From Rahnella inusitata_A (GTDB lineage: Bacteria > Pseudomonadota > Gammaproteobacteria > Enterobacterales > Enterobacteriaceae), in NCBI RefSeq assembly GCF_965118895.1, contig NZ_CBCPJJ010000001.1, positions 124,001 to 188,000 on the forward strand: a DNA stretch of 64,000 nt, in the 5' to 3' direction. How positions within the stretch are numbered: position 1 is the first letter of the stretch; each line of letters opens with the position of its first letter. A program made the translations under genes and the position numbers. Below are positions 52,579-60,770 of this stretch, piece after piece. A model generated the notes under the pieces. The model worked only from the letters and a program-made list of their open reading frames with translations. It searched no databases and was not told where the DNA came from.

Positions 52579-53831
52579 TCAAGTCGACGGACAGAAAACT
52601 GGTAGTTGGGCTGGAAATCGGTACTGCAAAAGTCGCCGCATTGGTGGGTGAAGTCCTGCCCGATGGCATGGTCAATATTATCGGCGTGGGCAGTTGCCCA
52701 TCCCGTGGCATGGACAAGGGTGGCGTTAACGATCTGGAATCGGTGGTGAAATGCGTTCAGCGCGCCATCGATCAGGCCGAACTGATGGCTGATTGTCAGA
52801 TTTCCTCTGTTTACCTCGCTTTATCTGGTAAACATATCAGTTGTCAGAATGAAATAGGGATGGTTCCTATTTCAGAAGAGGAAGTGACGCAGGAAGATGT
52901 AGAGAACGTTGTGCATACCGCTAAGTCGGTGCGCGTGCGTGATGAGCATCGGGTGCTTCACGTTATTCCTCAGGAATATGCCATCGATTATCAGGAAGGC
53001 ATTAAAAATCCAGTGGGGTTATCCGGCGTGCGTATGCAGGCTAAAGTTCACCTGATCACCTGCCATAACGATATGGCGAAGAACATTGTTAAAGCGGTTG
53101 AACGATGCGGTCTGAAAGTTGACCAACTGATTTTCGCCGGTCTGGCCGCCAGTTATGCCGTTCTGACCGAAGATGAACGTGAATTAGGTGTCTGTGTCGT
53201 CGATATTGGTGGCGGAACCATGGATATCGCTGTTTATACCGGTGGCGCACTGCGTCATACTAAGGTTATCCCTTATGCAGGGAATGTGGTCACCAGCGAT
53301 ATCGCTTATGCGTTTGGTACACCACCGACTGATGCCGAAGCCATTAAGGTTCGCCATGGTTGCGCATTAGGGTCGATTGTCGGCAAAGACGAAAATGTCG
53401 AAGTGCCGAGCGTGGGCGGACGTCCGCCACGCAGTCTGCAACGGCAGACACTGGCTGAAGTCATCGAGCCTCGTTATACAGAATTGCTAAATCTTGTGAA
53501 TGACGAAATTTTGCAATTGCAGGAGCAGTTACGTCAGCAGGGCGTAAAACATCATCTGGCCGCAGGTATCGTATTGACAGGCGGCGCAGCACAAATTGAT
53601 GGTCTGGCAGCTTGTGCGCAACGGGTATTCCATACTCAGGTGCGTATCGGGCAACCTCTGAACATCACCGGGCTGACAGATTATGCGCAGGAACCTTACT
53701 ACTCAACTGCTGTAGGGCTGCTGCACTATGGTAAAGAGTCTCACCTGAGCGGTGAGGCCGAAGTGGAAAAACGCGCCTCAGTGGGCAACTGGTTCAAACG
53801 AATCAATAGCTGGCTGAGAAAAGAGTTTTAA
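52575..53831 (+). CDS. ftsA: Cell division protein FtsA
   Basis: The 418-residue actin-like protein anchors FtsZ to the membrane and recruits later division proteins. The actin-fold ATP motifs are visible: VVGLEIGTAKVAALVGE near residue 10, VVDIGGGTMDIAVY near 206 and VLTGGAAQIDGL near 334. The C-terminal amphipathic membrane-targeting helix WFKRINSWLRKEF is conserved. E. coli FtsA has 420 residues. The next gap (71 bp, with a hairpin) separates it from ftsZ. Confidence 0.97.
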   Translation: MIKSTDRKLVVGLEIGTAKVAALVGEVLPDGMVNIIGVGSCPSRGMDKGGVNDLESVVKCVQRAIDQAELMADCQISSVYLALSGKHISCQNEIGMVPISEEEVTQEDVENVVHTAKSVRVRDEHRVLHVIPQEYAIDYQEGIKNPVGLSGVRMQAKVHLITCHNDMAKNIVKAVERCGLKVDQLIFAGLAASYAVLTEDERELGVCVVDIGGGTMDIAVYTGGALRHTKVIPYAGNVVTSDIAYAFGTPPTDAEAIKVRHGCALGSIVGKDENVEVPSVGGRPPRSLQRQTLAEVIEPRYTELLNLVNDEILQLQEQLRQQGVKHHLAAGIVLTGGAAQIDGLAACAQRVFHTQVRIGQPLNITGLTDYAQEPYYSTAVGLLHYGKESHLSGEAEVEKRASVGNWFKRINSWLRKEF

Positions 53832-53842
53832 TGTTTTAACAA

Positions 53843-53873
53843 CGGGATCATGCTTTCAAGTATTTCGATCCCG
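53843..53873 (+). other. Hairpin between ftsA and ftsZ
   Basis: A 7-bp stem CGGGATC (53843-53849) / GATCCCG (53867-53873) with a 17-base loop lies 30 bases upstream of ftsZ. There is no T run, so it is not a terminator. It could be a processing or stability element; in E. coli the ftsA-ftsZ message is cut by RNase E. Confidence 0.45.
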
Positions 53874-53902
53874 ACGCGACAGGCACAAAACGGAGAGAAA
53901 CT

Positions 53903-55057
53903 ATGTTTGAACCTATGGAACTGACCAACGATGCGGTGATTAAAGTCATCGGCGTCGGCGGTGGCGGCGGTAACGCTGTCGAACACATGGTGCGTGAGCG
54001 CATCGAAGGTGTTGAATTCTTTGCCGTTAACACCGACGCTCAGGCGTTGCGTAAAACGGCAGTAGGCCAGACTATTCAGATCGGTAGCGGTATTACCAAA
54101 GGTCTGGGTGCTGGTGCGAACCCGGAAGTGGGTCGCAATTCTGCAGAAGAAGATCGTGAAGCCCTGCGTGCTGCGCTCGAAGGTGCTGACATGGTCTTTA
54201 TCGCAGCGGGCATGGGCGGCGGTACCGGTACCGGTGCAGCGCCAGTGGTTGCTGAAGTCGCTAAAGATTTAGGTATTCTGACCGTCGCTGTCGTGACTAA
54301 GCCATTCAACTTTGAAGGCAAAAAACGCATGGCATTCGCGGAGCAGGGTATCGCTGAGCTGTCCAAACACGTGGACTCCCTGATCACTATCCCGAACGAC
54401 AAACTGTTGAAAGTTCTGGGTCGCGGTATTTCCCTGCTGGACGCCTTCGGTGCGGCCAACGACGTGCTGAAAGGCGCGGTACAGGGTATTGCGGAGCTGA
54501 TCACCCGTCCGGGTCTGATGAACGTTGACTTCGCCGACGTGCGCACCGTGATGTCCGAAATGGGTTATGCCATGATGGGCTCCGGCGTGGCTTGTGGTGA
54601 AGACCGTGCAGAAGAAGCGGCTGAAATGGCGATCTCCAGCCCGCTGCTGGAAGATATCGATCTGTCAGGTGCTCGCGGCGTTCTGGTCAACATTACTGCC
54701 GGCTTTGACCTGCGTCTGGATGAATTCGAAACCGTGGGTAACACCATCCGTGCTTTCGCTTCTGACAACGCAACCGTGGTTATCGGTACTTCTCTTGACC
54801 CGGAAATGAATGACGAACTGCGCGTAACAGTCGTGGCAACCGGCATTGGCATGGACAAACGTCCTGAGATCACTTTGGTGACCAATAAGCCAGCCAGCCA
54901 GCCTGTTATGGATCATCGTTACCAGCAGCACGGGATGTCTCCGTTGCCGCAGGAAACGAAGCCAGCTGCCAAAGTGGTTAACGATCAAAGCGCGCAATCC
55001 AATAAAGAGCCCGACTATCTGGACATCCCGGCCTTCCTGCGTAAGCAGGCAGACTAG
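53903..55057 (+). CDS. ftsZ: Cell division GTPase FtsZ
   Basis: The 384-residue tubulin homologue forms the Z ring. It has the N-terminal VIGVGGGGGNAVEHMV, the GTP signature GGGTGTGAAPV (about residues 104-114), the T7 loop NVDFADVRTVM near 207, a flexible linker (about 317-367) and the C-terminal peptide LDIPAFLRKQAD that binds FtsA, ZipA and others. GGAGAG precedes the ATG. E. coli FtsZ has 383 residues. Confidence 0.98.
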   Translation: MFEPMELTNDAVIKVIGVGGGGGNAVEHMVRERIEGVEFFAVNTDAQALRKTAVGQTIQIGSGITKGLGAGANPEVGRNSAEEDREALRAALEGADMVFIAAGMGGGTGTGAAPVVAEVAKDLGILTVAVVTKPFNFEGKKRMAFAEQGIAELSKHVDSLITIPNDKLLKVLGRGISLLDAFGAANDVLKGAVQGIAELITRPGLMNVDFADVRTVMSEMGYAMMGSGVACGEDRAEEAAEMAISSPLLEDIDLSGARGVLVNITAGFDLRLDEFETVGNTIRAFASDNATVVIGTSLDPEMNDELRVTVVATGIGMDKRPEITLVTNKPASQPVMDHRYQQHGMSPLPQETKPAAKVVNDQSAQSNKEPDYLDIPAFLRKQAD

Positions 55058-55063
55058 TCCGAA

Positions 55064-55128
55064 TTGTAGGATCTCCGCTCTTTGTGCTAAACTGTCCCGC
55101 CAACCTTAATGTACTATGAAAAGGTTGG
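55064..55128 (+). promoter_or_regulatory. lpxC promoter and leader hairpin
   Basis: TTGTAG (55064-55069), 18-bp spacer and TAAACT (55088-55093) form a plausible promoter. It is followed by an 8-bp stem CCAACCTT (55100-55107) / AAGGTTGG (55121-55128). E. coli has a similar inverted repeat after the TAAACTG of its lpxC leader, but with different bases, suggesting that the structure is conserved. Confidence 0.55.
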
Positions 55129-55162
55129 TAGGATAGATGGATAACATTGCGAGATAAAAACG

Positions 55163-56080
55163 ATGATCAAACAACGTACATTAAAACGTATCGTTCAGGC
55201 GACGGGCGTCGGTTTACATACCGGCAAGAAAGTCACCCTGACTCTGCGTCCTGCACCGGCCAATACCGGGGTCATCTATCGTCGCACTGACTTGAATCCA
55301 CCGGTCGATTTCCCGGCAGATGCCAAATCCGTGCGTGATACCATGCTCTGTACTTGCCTGGTTAATGAGCATGACGTACGTATTTCTACGGTAGAGCACC
55401 TTAATGCGGCCCTCGCAGGCTTAGGCATCGATAACATTGTTATCGAAGTCGATGCGCCTGAAGTGCCAATTATGGATGGTAGTGCTGCACCTTTCGTCTA
55501 TCTGTTGATGGATGCAGGGATTGAAGAGCTGAACTGCGCGAAGAAATTCCTGCGCATCAAACAGACTGTGCGTGTTGAAGACGGTGACAAGTGGGCCGAG
55601 TTTAAACCTTTCAATGGTTTCTCTCTGGACTTCACTATCGACTTTAAGCACCCGGCGATTGATTCCAGCTCACAGCGCTACAAAATGAATTTCTCTGCAG
55701 AAGCATTTGTTCGCCAAATCAGCCGCGCACGCACATTTGGTTTTATGCGTGATATCGAGTACCTGCAGTCACGTGGTTTGTGCCTGGGTGGCAGCTTTGA
55801 TTGTGCGATTGTTGTGGATGATTACCGCGTACTTAACGAAGATGGCCTGCGTTTTGAAGATGAGTTCGTTCGTCACAAAATGTTAGATGCTATCGGCGAT
55901 CTGTTCATGTGTGGACATAATATCATTGGTGCGTTTACCGCATACAAGTCTGGCCATGCATTGAACAACAAGTTACTGCAAGCGGTATTGGCGCAGCAGG
56001 AAGCCTGGGAACTTGTTACCTTCCAGGATGAAGCTGAAGTGCCATTGGCTTTCAAAGCCCCTTCTACAGTATTGGCATAA
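55163..56080 (+). CDS. lpxC: UDP-3-O-acyl-N-acetylglucosamine deacetylase LpxC
   Basis: The 305-residue zinc enzyme performs the committed step of lipid A synthesis. The zinc ligands lie in VEHLNAALAG (His near residue 79) and HKMLDAIGDL (His and Asp near 238-242), and the catalytic His in GHNIIGAFTAYKSGHALNN. Length equals E. coli. The C-terminal end AFKAPSTVLA resembles the E. coli degradation signal read by FtsH, so proteolytic control is likely conserved. It converges with the DUF721 gene. Confidence 0.98.
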   Translation: MIKQRTLKRIVQATGVGLHTGKKVTLTLRPAPANTGVIYRRTDLNPPVDFPADAKSVRDTMLCTCLVNEHDVRISTVEHLNAALAGLGIDNIVIEVDAPEVPIMDGSAAPFVYLLMDAGIEELNCAKKFLRIKQTVRVEDGDKWAEFKPFNGFSLDFTIDFKHPAIDSSSQRYKMNFSAEAFVRQISRARTFGFMRDIEYLQSRGLCLGGSFDCAIVVDDYRVLNEDGLRFEDEFVRHKMLDAIGDLFMCGHNIIGAFTAYKSGHALNNKLLQAVLAQQEAWELVTFQDEAEVPLAFKAPSTVLA

Positions 56081-56100
56081 TCAGTACAGATATTACGGTT

Positions 56101-56625
56101 TTACTTATTACGACTGGTTGTTCTGGCACTCTCTCCGGCCAGGTCAGCCAGTCGTTCTAATGCCTTCCTTAATTTTTCCGGGCTACGGCTCGCCAGTCCT
56201 CTCAATTCATCCGCACTCTGTGAACTCAAATGCCTGACTGGCATCGACTCTGCTGCGATCGCTTTATTTTTCTCGGCAATCTGCGAAGCATTTTCCATTT
56301 TAGCCATCAACGAAGGATTAATCCTGATGTCGATTGATGACAATGATGGTAGAATTTGCGCTCGAAGTGCGGAGAGTAATGCCGGTTGTTCATAGCGTAA
56401 TCGCATCATCCAGCTGGCATTAGCGATTTCCAGCACTAAAACTCCCTGTCGATAATTACCGACGCGACACCATGGTTGCATGGGCGACGGTAACAGACCC
56501 TTCACTGCGCGGTTGAGTTTTAATAACGCCGCAGCGCGCTGTTGTACATTCCGCAGCGGGCTTTGTTCCGTTGAAGAGGCGTCATCGAACAGGATATCTA
56601 ATAATTGTGGGCGACTATCGCGCAT
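56101..56625 (-). CDS. DUF721 (DciA-like) protein
   Basis: The 174-residue protein matches the DUF721/DciA family. The conserved N-terminal domain spans about residues 1-110: LKLNRAVKGLLPSPMQPWC, YRQGVLVLEIANASWMMRLR and EQPALLSALRAQILP. The rest is charged and probably disordered. DciA is the ancestral replicative-helicase operator in many bacteria; Enterobacterales such as E. coli use phage-derived DnaC instead, and the role of this gene here is therefore open. ATG 56625 follows GGAG at six bases; a longer frame to 56760 would overlap secM and is rejected. It is divergent from secM, with only 26 bp between the starts, and converges with lpxC. Confidence 0.8.
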   Translation of the reverse strand: MRDSRPQLLDILFDDASSTEQSPLRNVQQRAAALLKLNRAVKGLLPSPMQPWCRVGNYRQGVLVLEIANASWMMRLRYEQPALLSALRAQILPSLSSIDIRINPSLMAKMENASQIAEKNKAIAAESMPVRHLSSQSADELRGLASRSPEKLRKALERLADLAGESARTTSRNK

Positions 56626-56651
56626 GATGGGCTCCGGCGGATTGTAAACGT

Positions 56652-57176
56652 GTGATTGGTATTCTAAATCGTTGGCGACAATTTGGCAGAAAGTATTTTT
56701 GGCCGCATCTCCTGTTGGGGATGGTCGCGGCGAGCCTTGGCGTGTCGACGAATCTCTCACAAACGGAACTGGCCGCAGTTCCTAATACGTCTTCAAGTCT
56801 AAACCGTCTAAACATTGGCAATACCGGGCTGAGTAATCTCGCCTTACTTCAGGCGCATCGTCGCCCGTCTTTCGGTGTGGATTACTGGCAGCAGCATGCG
56901 CTACGCACGGTAATTCGTCACCTTTCTTTTGCTCTGGCACCGCAGGTCGTTTATACCGCCGCGCCGGAAGTGGTCGCTGAAGAAGCCGAGCCGCTGCACG
57001 TTCAGCAGATGGCTTTACTGGTGACCCTGAATGCCTTACTGACCCATGAATCCAAACCTCCGGTGATCATTCGTCGGACGCAGCAGCCTTTGCTGACCAC
57101 CTCCTCTTCGCATCAAACCGGCCTGTGGCTGGCACAGGTGCAAGGCATTCGTGCCGGCCCGGTCACCCTGATTTAA
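56652..57176 (+). CDS. secM: Secretion monitor SecM
   Basis: The 174-residue exported protein halts its own ribosome unless pulled by SecA, thereby exposing the secA ribosome binding site. The N-terminus, from a GTG start as in E. coli, shares WRQFGRKYFWPHLLLGMVAA, a long signal peptide. The C-terminal arrest motif ends in WLAQVQGIRAGP (Trp159 to Pro170). Compared with the E. coli motif F-x4-W-I-x4-GIRAGP, the Phe position is His154 and the Ile is Leu160. Four residues (VTLI) follow the arrest Pro. The middle part is diverged. Directly upstream of secA. Confidence 0.92.
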   Translation: MIGILNRWRQFGRKYFWPHLLLGMVAASLGVSTNLSQTELAAVPNTSSSLNRLNIGNTGLSNLALLQAHRRPSFGVDYWQQHALRTVIRHLSFALAPQVVYTAAPEVVAEEAEPLHVQQMALLVTLNALLTHESKPPVIIRRTQQPLLTTSSSHQTGLWLAQVQGIRAGPVTLI

Positions 57177-57218
57177 CACTCGTATTTAAGTAATTTATCT
57201 ATAAATCAATAAATTAGG

Positions 57219-57233
57219 GTCGTCTTTGACGAC
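57219..57233 (+). promoter_or_regulatory. secM-secA intergenic hairpin
   Basis: A perfect stem GTCGTC / GACGAC with loop TTT lies between secM and secA, ending 21 bases before the secA ATG. By analogy with E. coli it is part of the RNA structure that hides the secA ribosome binding site until a ribosome stalls on secM. Confidence 0.55.
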
Positions 57234-57254
57234 ATCAAAGAGATATTAAGCATC

Positions 57255-59972
57255 ATGTTAATCAAATTATTGACCAAAGTTTTTGGTAGTCGTAACGATC
57301 GTACATTGCGCCGTATGCGCAAAGTGGTTGAGCTCATCAACCGTATGGAACCTGAAGTTCAGAAGCTGACAGACGATCAGCTGAGAGCCAAAACTGATGA
57401 ATTCCGTGCACGCCTGGCGAAAGGCGAAGTGCTGGAAATGTTGATCCCTGAAGCCTTTGCTGTGGTACGTGAATCCAGCAAACGTGTATTCGGTATGCGT
57501 CACTTCGACGTGCAACTGCTCGGTGGTATGGTGCTCAATGAGCGTTGTATCGCAGAAATGCGTACTGGTGAAGGTAAAACCCTGACGGCAACACTGCCGG
57601 CTTATTTGAACGCGCTGAGCGGCAAAGGTGTTCACGTCGTGACCGTCAATGACTACTTAGCCCAGCGTGACGCCGAAAATAACCGTCCATTGTTTGAATT
57701 CCTGGGCCTGAGCATCGGGATTAACTTACCGGGCATGCCTTCCCCTGCCAAGCGCGCAGCTTACGCAGCGGACATCACTTATGGTACGAACAACGAATAC
57801 GGCTTTGACTACCTGCGTGACAACATGGCGTTTAGCCCTGAAGAACGTGTACAGCGTAAACTTCACTACGCGCTGGTGGATGAGGTCGACTCCATCCTTA
57901 TCGATGAAGCTCGTACTCCGCTGATCATCTCCGGCCCGGCCGAAGACAGCTCAGAAATGTACACCCGCGTAGACAAACTGATCCCTAAACTGATCCGTCA
58001 GGAAAAAGAGGATTCAGATTCCTTCCAGGGCGAAGGCCACTTCTCCGTGGATGAGAAAGCGCGTCAGGTTCACCTGACGGAACGCGGTCTGGTGCTGATT
58101 GAAGAAATGCTGGTAGAAGCGGGCATCATGGAAGAGGGCGAATCCCTGTATTCCCCGACTAACATCATGCTGATGCACCACGTAACTGCTGCGCTGCGTG
58201 CGCACGTGCTGTTCACCCGCGATGTCGATTACATCGTGAAAGACGGTGAAGTTATTATCGTCGATGAGCACACTGGCCGTACGATGCAGGGCCGCCGCTG
58301 GTCTGATGGTTTGCATCAGGCAGTGGAAGCGAAAGAAGGTGTGGATATTCAAAACGAAAACCAGACGCTGGCTTCCATCACTTTCCAGAACTACTTCCGT
58401 CTGTACGAAAAACTGGCCGGTATGACCGGTACCGCAGATACCGAAGCATTCGAATTCAGCTCCATTTATAAGCTTGATACCATTGTTGTGCCAACGAACC
58501 GCCCTATGGTGCGTAAAGATATGGCAGACCTGGTTTATATGACTGAAATGGAAAAGATTGGCGCAATCATCGAAGACATTCGTAATTGTACTGCCAACGG
58601 CCAGCCGGTTCTGGTGGGTACGATCTCGATTGAGAAATCAGAAGTCGTCTCCAACGAACTGACCAAAGCGGGTATCGCGCACAGCGTACTGAACGCCAAA
58701 TTCCACGCCAAAGAAGCGGAAATCGTTTCTCAGGCAGGTCAGCCAAGTGCGGTGACTATCGCAACCAACATGGCCGGTCGTGGTACCGATATCGTGTTGG
58801 GCGGCAGCTGGCAGGTTGAAGTTGAGAATCTGGGCGAAGAAGCCACCGACGAGAAAATCGCAGAAATCAAGGCAGCGTGGCAGATTCGTCATGATGCCGT
58901 GCTGGCCTCCGGTGGTTTGCACATCATTGGTACCGAGCGTCATGAATCACGTCGTATCGATAACCAGCTGCGCGGCCGTGCGGGTCGTCAGGGTGATGCC
59001 GGTTCTTCACGCTTCTACCTGTCAATGGAAGATGCCCTGATGCGTATCTTCGCGTCCGATCGCGTTTCCGGCATGATGCGTAAACTGGGTATGAAACCGG
59101 GCGAAGCGATTGAGCACCCTTGGGTGACCAAGGCAATTGCCAATGCACAGCGTAAAGTTGAAAGCCGTAACTTCGATATCCGTAAGCAGTTGCTGGAATA
59201 CGATGATGTGGCAAGCGATCAGCGTCGTGCGATCTACAGCCAGCGTAATGAACTGCTGGATGTCTCTGACGTGAGCGAAACCATCGCCAGCATTCGTGAA
59301 GACGTGTTCAAAACTACCATCGACAGCTACATTCCGCCTCAGTCATTGGAAGAAATGTGGGATGTTGAAGGTCTGGAACAGCGTCTGAAGGCCGATTTTG
59401 AGCTTGAAATGCCGATTGCAGAGTGGCTGGATAAAGAGCCAGAGCTGCATGAAGAAACTCTGCGCGAACGGATTATGGAACTTGCGAAAGAATCTTACGC
59501 CCGTAAAGAAGAAGTGGTTGGCGCTGAAATGATGCGTAACTTCGAGAAAGGCGTGATGCTGCAAACCCTCGATTCCCTGTGGAAAGAGCATCTGGCGGCG
59601 ATGGATTATCTGCGCCAGGGTATCCATTTACGCGGTTACGCGCAGAAAGATCCAAAGCAGGAATACAAACGCGAGTCCTTCGCCATGTTTGCTGCAATGC
59701 TTGAATCACTGAAATACGAAGTCGTCAGCGTGCTGAGCAAAGTGCAGGTTCGCATGCCTGAAGAAGTGGAAGCGATGGAGCTTCAGCGTCGTGAAGAGGC
59801 CGAGCGTCTGGCGCGTCAGCAACAACTGAGCCATCAGGATCAGCTGGAAGTTGAAGTGGAAGAGGCAGCACGTCTTGCTTCTTCGGGCGAGCGTAAAGTC
59901 GGGCGCAACGATCTTTGCCCGTGCGGTTCCGGTAAAAAATACAAACAATGCCATGGCCGCCTGCAAAAGTAA
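57255..59972 (+). CDS. secA: Preprotein translocase ATPase SecA
   Basis: The 905-residue motor pushes preproteins through SecYEG. It has the DEAD-like motor with Walker A MRTGEGKTLTATLP (about residues 102-115), LVDEVDSILIDEARTPL near 208, the preprotein cross-linking domain, GRGTDIVLGG near 510, HESRRIDNQLRGRAGRQGD in the second lobe, helical scaffold and wing domains, and the C-terminal zinc finger CPCGSGKKYKQCHG that contacts SecB. E. coli has 901 residues. Expression is expected to be coupled to SecM stalling. Confidence 0.98.
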   Translation: MLIKLLTKVFGSRNDRTLRRMRKVVELINRMEPEVQKLTDDQLRAKTDEFRARLAKGEVLEMLIPEAFAVVRESSKRVFGMRHFDVQLLGGMVLNERCIAEMRTGEGKTLTATLPAYLNALSGKGVHVVTVNDYLAQRDAENNRPLFEFLGLSIGINLPGMPSPAKRAAYAADITYGTNNEYGFDYLRDNMAFSPEERVQRKLHYALVDEVDSILIDEARTPLIISGPAEDSSEMYTRVDKLIPKLIRQEKEDSDSFQGEGHFSVDEKARQVHLTERGLVLIEEMLVEAGIMEEGESLYSPTNIMLMHHVTAALRAHVLFTRDVDYIVKDGEVIIVDEHTGRTMQGRRWSDGLHQAVEAKEGVDIQNENQTLASITFQNYFRLYEKLAGMTGTADTEAFEFSSIYKLDTIVVPTNRPMVRKDMADLVYMTEMEKIGAIIEDIRNCTANGQPVLVGTISIEKSEVVSNELTKAGIAHSVLNAKFHAKEAEIVSQAGQPSAVTIATNMAGRGTDIVLGGSWQVEVENLGEEATDEKIAEIKAAWQIRHDAVLASGGLHIIGTERHESRRIDNQLRGRAGRQGDAGSSRFYLSMEDALMRIFASDRVSGMMRKLGMKPGEAIEHPWVTKAIANAQRKVESRNFDIRKQLLEYDDVASDQRRAIYSQRNELLDVSDVSETIASIREDVFKTTIDSYIPPQSLEEMWDVEGLEQRLKADFELEMPIAEWLDKEPELHEETLRERIMELAKESYARKEEVVGAEMMRNFEKGVMLQTLDSLWKEHLAAMDYLRQGIHLRGYAQKDPKQEYKRESFAMFAAMLESLKYEVVSVLSKVQVRMPEEVEAMELQRREEAERLARQQQLSHQDQLEVEVEEAARLASSGERKVGRNDLCPCGSGKKYKQCHGRLQK

Positions 59973-60002
59973 GATATCAGGCTAAGTCATCGTGTTAATC
60001 TT

Positions 60003-60032
60003 AAAGGCGGCTAATCACCGCCTTTATTTTTT
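60003..60032 (+). terminator. Terminator after secA
   Basis: Stem AAAGGCGG (60003-60010) / CCGCCTTT (60018-60025) with a 7-base loop, followed by ATTTTTTG. Confidence 0.88.
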
Positions 60033-60077
60033 GTCTTAAAAGTACGGTTCAGTACAGGAATTTCAGTCAGGGGAAAG

Positions 60078-60488
60078 GTGAATACTGTGACGCTTAAGCA
60101 ACTGAATATCTCAGTCGGCATCATCCGTAATGCGCAGAAAGAAATTTTTATTACTCAGCGTGATGCTTCATCACACATGGCAGGTTTTTGGGAGTTTCCC
60201 GGCGGCAAGATCGAATCGGGGGAGACGCCTGAACAGGCTTTGATCCGCGAATTACAAGAAGAAGTCGGGATCGAGGCTACATCTCTGGTATTGCTCGATA
60301 CTCTTGAGCACCGCTTTCCTGACCGTATCATTACGCTGCACTTCTTTATGGTGGAAGGCTGGAAGGGCGAGCCGTATGGTAAAGAAGGCCAGCCGAAACG
60401 CTGGATTGCACAGTCGCAGCTAAATGAAGCAGAGTTTCCGCCGGCCAATGAAGCGATCGTCCGGGCACTGAAAAATAATCAGTTCTGA
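60078..60488 (+). CDS. mutT: 8-oxo-dGTP diphosphatase MutT
   Basis: The Nudix hydrolase removes oxidised dGTP from the nucleotide pool, preventing A:T to C:G transversions. The Nudix box starts at GGKIESGETPEQ and ends in RELQEEVGI (about residues 42-65), with all catalytic glutamates. KEGQPKRWIAQSQLN and FPPANEAIVRAL in the C-terminal part are also typical. Two GTG starts are possible: 60078 (136 residues, GGGGA upstream) and 60087 (133 residues, AGG eight bases upstream). E. coli MutT has 129. It follows the secA terminator. Confidence 0.94.
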   Translation: MNTVTLKQLNISVGIIRNAQKEIFITQRDASSHMAGFWEFPGGKIESGETPEQALIRELQEEVGIEATSLVLLDTLEHRFPDRIITLHFFMVEGWKGEPYGKEGQPKRWIAQSQLNEAEFPPANEAIVRALKNNQF

Positions 60489-60512
60489 TAGACGTTAAAT
60501 TCCGCGTACGAA

Positions 60513-60532
60513 AAAGGGGCCGAAGCCCCTTT
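60513..60532. terminator. Terminator between mutT and yacG
   Basis: Stem AAAGGGGC / GCCCCTTT around CGAA. The T run is better on the minus strand (five Ts, ending the coaE-zapD-yacG unit) than on the plus strand. Confidence 0.75.
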
Positions 60533-60563
60533 CTGTTATCTCTTCTCGTGCATGCTTCGCGCG

Positions 60564-60761
60564 TTAAATCTCTTCTTCGCTCCAGTCATCCAGATCGTTA
60601 ATATCCCCTTTGCTGGGAATACGTTTCTCTTCATCGGCCCATTCGCCGAGGTCGATCAGCTGACAGCGTTTACAGCAGAAAGGACGGTAAGGACTTTGCT
60701 CGCCCCACACCACCGTTTTGCCACAGGTCGGGCAATTTACTTCAATAATTTCGGGATCCAT
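60564..60761 (-). CDS. yacG: DNA gyrase inhibitor YacG
   Basis: The 65-residue zinc protein binds GyrB and inhibits gyrase in E. coli. The zinc ligands are Cys10, Cys13, Cys29 and Cys33 (VNCPTCGK and PFCCKRC), followed by QLIDLGEWADEEKRIP. The ATG at 60761 has AGGAG six bases upstream and gives the same length as E. coli; the TTG two codons upstream is unlikely. It lies 9 bp after zapD, and the tail is acidic. Confidence 0.93.
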   Translation of the reverse strand: MDPEIIEVNCPTCGKTVVWGEQSPYRPFCCKRCQLIDLGEWADEEKRIPSKGDINDLDDWSEEEI

Positions 60762-60770
60762 TTGCAACTC

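Noticed and set aside
56626..56760. Longer N-terminus for the DUF721 gene
   Set aside because: It would overlap secM, shows no family similarity, and the ATG at 56625 has a proper ribosome binding site.
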